Shown here: piece by piece, positions 59,352 through 64,000 of the stretch | Layout: every line of letters starts with the position of its first letter | Numbering within the stretch: position 1 is the first letter of the stretch | Assembly: GCF_001039355.2 (NCBI RefSeq) | Contig: NW_019773626.1 | Location: 267,445 to 331,444, forward strand | Direction of reading: 5' to 3' | From: Lingula anatina | Taxonomy: Eukaryota > Brachiopoda > Lingulata > Lingulida > Lingulidae | Length of the DNA stretch: 64,000 nucleotides | Notes under the pieces: generated by a model | The model's database searches: none | The model's input: the letters and a program-made list of their open reading frames with translations, nothing else | Told to the model about the DNA's origin: nothing | Translations under genes and position numbers: made by a program

Positions 59352-62300
59352 TTCTCTGAACTGGACGGATAGACCAACTTAAGTGTGAAAATTTTAACTT
59401 AACTGATTCCTTAACATTTGGTTGAATGACACGAAAGATTGAACTTAGACATATTTGAAAAAAAGTTTTATGCGTTTTCACCGATCAGCACCGAATCAGA
59501 AGAAGAGAAAAGCTGAAAAAAGTTGAAGTGAACGCTAAAACAAGGTGATACGAAAATGCCGTTCTGCCCAGAAGTGACGTTGGTGCAGTGGATCGGGCAT
59601 ATTAATGACGATTCAAGTTGCGCTCTGGCTTATCTGTTATGAATCTTAAAGTGCGCAAGATACTGGGACGGACACGGTGCTCCGAAACGATGTATTAGTG
59701 GGCTGCCTTAGCTGAGGAGAGATGTGAAACCGTTAAGGATGCTCGCTGTCGGCTGGGTGTGAATTCGGAGGGGTTTTTATAAGGAACGAACAGTGGTGGA
59801 TTTATTAGGAGGTACGAGAATGTACATGCTGTCTCCTATGATGAAGAGTTGACGTCGACAACAGATTATTATATATCACTTCAATAATTGGTAGAACCGT
59901 GGAAGTTCGCCAATATTACACGAATGTTTTGCCACGACTAGTTGCATGATGCTTGTTGACACATTGTGTGCACGTGGCCATGAAGAGGGATATCATAGGA
60001 AAAACTGTGCTGTGATGTTCGGAAAACATTCAGTAGGCCCTATTAGGTGTGTGATATTATAACTATTGGTTATATCCCGTGTATCTGGCAAGTGATCCAG
60101 ATCGTTATCCTTTTTATGCTTCTCGAAGATCACGGGTAATCTTAACGGAACTGTAAAGCAAACGGAATGGTTATTTTTACGACATAAAGGTAACTTTACG
60201 CCATTATCGGAACAGTTGTGATTCTGCAACGGTGAAAAGCGAAAAGGAAACATAAACAGACGAATTTCGCCATTCAACAGTATCGGGAGAATGTATGACC
60301 TAACAGCTGTAAGACGCGAAAAGGAAATGAAAACGGAACAATTTGACGGCATCACATTGTCTCATCGACAATATTTGATGGAGCTTTGATCCTGAAACTG
60401 GAAGGGGGGGGGGGGACAGACCAAAGATACACAAGCAAACCGACACGATCCGACCTTCTACCAAAGACTTGTGATAATAAACTCAAAGATGTAACTGCCT
60501 TTGATCTGCCTCTTACAGGCGGTGATAAATCATCGCAAGCGCCATCTTCAAACATCCAGCGCTGTCATGTGGCGCTGTAGCCAAGACACGCCACTGCATC
60601 TCAAGATTTTTTTTTCAAAAATTGTATTCAGTTCTTACCTCATATATGGACACTTTCAGTGGGGTATTATGGGCACTTTCAAAGGGTTAATGGACACTTT
60701 CAAATACTTAAGTTGGGTACTTTCAACTTTCAAAGGATTTTTAAAAACATCTCAGGGACCCGCATTTGTTCCCAAAGCTGGTTCTCCGTTTAAGATGAGC
60801 TGACTTCAAAAATTACCACAATCTGAGCAGCGCTTTTCTTCAAAATGGATCTTGCCTAGATTAATACTCCAAATGTATTTACATCAAGCAAGTTTTCAAA
60901 ATTAGTGTCATTTGTTATGCTGATGTTTTAGGTGACAATGAAGTAGGTGTCACCTTTAAAAAAAAAGGCGTCACCATATCGCGTGTTTTTAATGCTGTAC
61001 AGTTCTTATTGTGAAAGACCTGGACCTGTTTTTGCAGCATGCTTTATGCTCTGCATCAAACTAAAGCTAATACAAATCTTATTCCTATTTTTTATCATTA
61101 CGTCATACCGTATTATCATGTTTTTTTTTTTTTTTTTTTTTTTTTTTTTCAGTAGAGAATTGTAGTCTCCCCCTACGCCAGTTTTCTTTACAAAAATTTG
61201 TAGAACGTGATATATAAAACGGACGCATTAAGTTAAAGCAAATTGCTTTGTTTGTAGGTAAGTGGTCAGAAACTATGTATCTATTTATCGCAGTGAGTGT
61301 GCGGAAGGATCCCAAATTTGGTAATCAATCAGATTGAGCACTGATTTATTTTAGAAACATTTACGCCGAGATTTTTTTATTTTTGTGGTTAAGTTGGTAA
61401 TAATTCAGGCTTGTTTAAGTCGGATGCGACAGGTGAGAAGAATGTGACGCTTCACAGCTGAAACAATCATCCCAACATTCCATTACGAGACGTAGCGCCA
61501 TCTATTGTATATCTGTAGGTAGAAATGGCGCAACTATTAGAATGTTTGACAAGACAGCCAATATCTGACAACACGTCCCTTTGGACTCAATAAAATTTGC
61601 ATTATAGGATTTGTAGAATCGTGAAGAGTAATATAATTAATTTTGGTAAGAGTGTACTTAGTCATCATGCCAGGATTAATTATTGTGATGACATATTTTT
61701 CCACTGTCATCTCTGATTATATTTACTGTTGGTGTCATACGAACATTTAATTTGATCTCTCTGTAAATAAGACGAACGCACTACATAGTGAGTGGTGTAC
61801 ATAATTGTACGATTATTTAGAGTTTTGTTAACAGCATACTAAGCTATTATATAAGCGTTATTGTAAGTAGTATAATTGTTAATATGTTAAAATGTTGGCG
61901 GCGTTGCAGCGAATAAAATTGTGTTATAGTGTTGGTTCAAACGAGTGCTTTTGCCTGCCGGCCAAGATGACAGTAAAAAAAGAGTAAAGTTCGATTCTTA
62001 CAGAGCGTATTCAGAAGAAGTTCATCCTCGGACATACACATGTTCGGATCAAATAACGTTAAATTTTTAATTCCTAAGTTGTTAGAAACTATGCGTGAGA
62101 GATTGAGATGGAGGTGTAATGCTCGAGTCTCACACTTAATATGTGAAAGTTCAGTAATTTCACCTGTATAAAGTAATGTTAAACGGTCAACAATACCTAT
62201 TATACTATACCATTCTTATCTGATCGGCGAGATGTGTGCGACAGATACCGTGGAGTGTTTTGCCATCAATTGTGATTATAAAATGGTTACAAAAATGAGA

Positions 62301-63190
62301 TCACCCAAAGTGCAAGATATTTTCGTTGTGCGCATGACAATCACACCAAACCATCACGACAACTTGGAATGAGCAATAAAAATATTTCTATTCCTAAAAC
62401 TTATTTCGATTTCCAAGTAAATGTTTTGACAGTCGTTATTATAGACAACCGCTCCTTTGTAGATAAAGGCAGAAAACACATAATTAATTTTATCAAATAA
62501 ATCAACAGTTCGATCAATTTATTTATATACTTTTACAATATATGTACAATACGATAAAATACGTTATTTGACTACATATTTATCAAGTAAGATACATTTA
62601 TAGTTCATTGTTTGCATTATTCTTCCCCACGTATGCTTACTTAAGATACTAATCAAAAATATACAACAATCTACTAAAGAGAAGATAAAATTTCTGACTG
62701 ATTACAATTTTTTCATTAAAAGCATAGCGTTGACATTTTGAAAAAATATCATCTATTATTAATAAAAAGTAAATATATCATGAAAACTGCCACAGAATTC
62801 AAAGTGAATATTCAATTTGGCCAATCTCGGTTAATCCTGTACAAAAGTATCAGCCGACATATTCTGGGTGGACAATTCCCATTGATTATCATACTTGTAC
62901 CTCCTCTTTCAGATACCCACATCAAAGCTCATGTTAATAATAAATTCTGAAAGATAATTTCAACACCTGTAATTGTATTACCTTAAATAATGTGGCCTCC
63001 CTGGCCACTGTATCGACCCGAAGTTTGATCTAAACTACCTTGAATAAGAGTTTATCAAAATAAACCTTACACTACAAAATATAATGAGATTCATATTGAG
63101 CAAATACTGTAGAGGCAAGGGGTAATTATGAGTGCACTTTTGCTTAAATGTTTCCAAGTGCCAATCATAAAATTAGAGTATATTGAACAG
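59352..63190. other. Non-coding stretch downstream of the four-exon gene
   Basis: About four degenerate 22-bp units of GGACACTTTCAA at 60647-60740; poly-T at 61121-61149; otherwise AT-rich. The 120-codon minus frame at 59993-60355 has no motif. AATAAA at about 60476 and 61590 are possible but distant polyadenylation signals. Confidence 0.5.
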
Positions 63191-63766
63191 CAACAGAAAT
63201 CCCTTTATAGATGAACAATGGCGGATCAACATCCTCAACTACGAAAATATCCCTATATCAACCGAAGAAACAATACAATACCCCCCTGGGAACGTGTCGG
63301 TAAGCTATTCGAAAACTAACGAATCGCTGAGCTTGTCAACAGGCCCACCCTCTGTGAGCGAAGTCAGAACAGCAGACTAACAGATATGGTGATCCACTAA
63401 AAAGCTTGTCGTTTAGTTCCCGAGTAGACACTGAATAGATTATCCGCGGGGATTACGCACCAAGCATTTAAGTCGGTCGGCCATATTTGATCCGCGGATC
63501 AGTTAGTCCGCTCTGTGATGATCGATGGGCATGGTGGCGGGCAACACCCAAATCGTACGTGCCAAGCAGAATCCTTCAAACCTTGGTGCAAACGTTCCAG
63601 TTTTAGTGCATTGTTAGGGAGGGTACAGTCACGTGTCCTTCTTTAAGTCACGTGCCATCTGCACGTGCTTAACTTCCTTGTTTTGCAGAAGGACGTCCTG
63701 TTTGAACAGGGTGACTCTTGCCAAAGGCGGATATGGTGCTTTACACAACCCACGTTAAAATACTGA
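63191..63766 (+). CDS. Possible last two exons of an unknown gene
   Basis: Exon 63191-63299 follows a weak acceptor (TTGAACAG) and ends TCG|GTAAGC. It reads NRNPFIDEQWRINILNYENI then PISTEETIQYPPGNVS. Exon 63689-63766 follows a good acceptor (CTTGTTTTGCAG) and reads KDVLFEQGDSCQRRIWCF then TQPTLKY and TGA. The exons join in phase 0. The intervening 389 bp contain a family-1 MITE, as expected in an intron. No upstream exon was found and no family recognised. Both pieces are short enough to be chance. Confidence 0.3.
63363..63513. mobile_element. MITE family 1 (copy I)
   Basis: GTCAGAACAGCAGACTAACA at the left, GATTATCCGCGGGGATTACG in the middle and GGCCATATTTGATCCGCGGA then TCAGTTAGTCCGC at the right. 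The left arm has lost the GATCCGCGG part. Confidence 0.75.
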
Positions 63767-64000
63767 TTGTCCCAGCAACTGCATAAACTTGTGCACGTGC
63801 TAAACATTGATAACCTATACCATTACTACTTTTACCGGTGACGTAGATATGCCAAAAACACAGCAAAAACAGAATCGGACAACAATATATGTATCACATT
63901 ACAATATCACATGAACAGAACTCTTCAATCATTGCGATTGTGCTTTTTTTGATTTATAAAAAGAAATGCTCTTCAGATCTTTATATTATAATTCGATGTT
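63767..64000. other. Right edge, non-coding
   Basis: AT-rich sequence with no feature that I can support. Confidence 0.4.

Noticed and set aside
62738-62950. Minus-strand words resembling the end of ENaC/ASIC channels (ADTFVQD, a stop, then PRLAKLNIHFE)
   Set aside because: There is an internal stop, no GxS or second membrane segment nearby, and no supporting splice sites. The resemblance is too short.
1-64000. CRISPR arrays, bacterial operons, rRNA or tRNA genes
   Set aside because: The direct repeats present are minisatellites or transposon copies. No tRNA A/B box pair with a cloverleaf and no rRNA sequence was seen. The sequence is eukaryotic in character.

Overview
This is metazoan nuclear DNA, most likely from a marine invertebrate. 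It has no operons or dense ORFs. It is AT-rich, with long intergenic stretches, GT-AG intron signals, many microsatellites and homopolymers, and many short foldback transposons. Some repeat ends are ones I associate with mollusc, fish and other marine animal genomes (CAGGCCCGTAGCCAG, AGGGGAAACCGGGGC, CCCAGCAAACACAGAA). I cannot name the species. Nearly every long open frame is a shadow of a repeat.

Left edge (0-2.5 kb): a minus-strand integrase-like gene (Ginger / KRAB-A domain-containing protein 2 type). It contains a 250-bp tandem duplication and a likely 75-bp GC-AG intron, with possible acidic upstream exons. 2.5-14.7 kb is gene-poor: microsatellites, a duplicated 0.2-kb block and two back-to-back foldback MITEs.

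14.7-21.4 kb is a 2.3-kb unit present twice in tandem. One copy carries a 1,735-bp transposon with perfect 52-bp terminal repeats, and the other a 284-bp foldback element. 27.6-34.8 kb is a second tandem pair (about 3.3 kb) holding a LINE 3' end. One copy has an extra 215-bp MITE with a clean empty site in the other. Single N bases lie at the edge of each duplicated block, so these pairs may be two haplotypes joined in series.

35-49 kb: one candidate minus-strand terminal exon, at least ten MITEs of several families, a 51-bp minisatellite, a LINE remnant and a perfect oestrogen-response-type palindrome. A 513-N gap (52,887-53,399) is flanked by the same sequence on both sides.

56.1-59.1 kb holds the best gene: four phase-compatible plus-strand exons for a 183-residue protein with a signal sequence and six cysteines, which I do not recognise. 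A MITE ends 15 bp before its second exon. The right edge may hold the last two exons of another plus-strand gene. At least five MITE families share a three-base TTA/TAA-type target duplication and related ends, suggesting one PIF/Harbinger-like source population.
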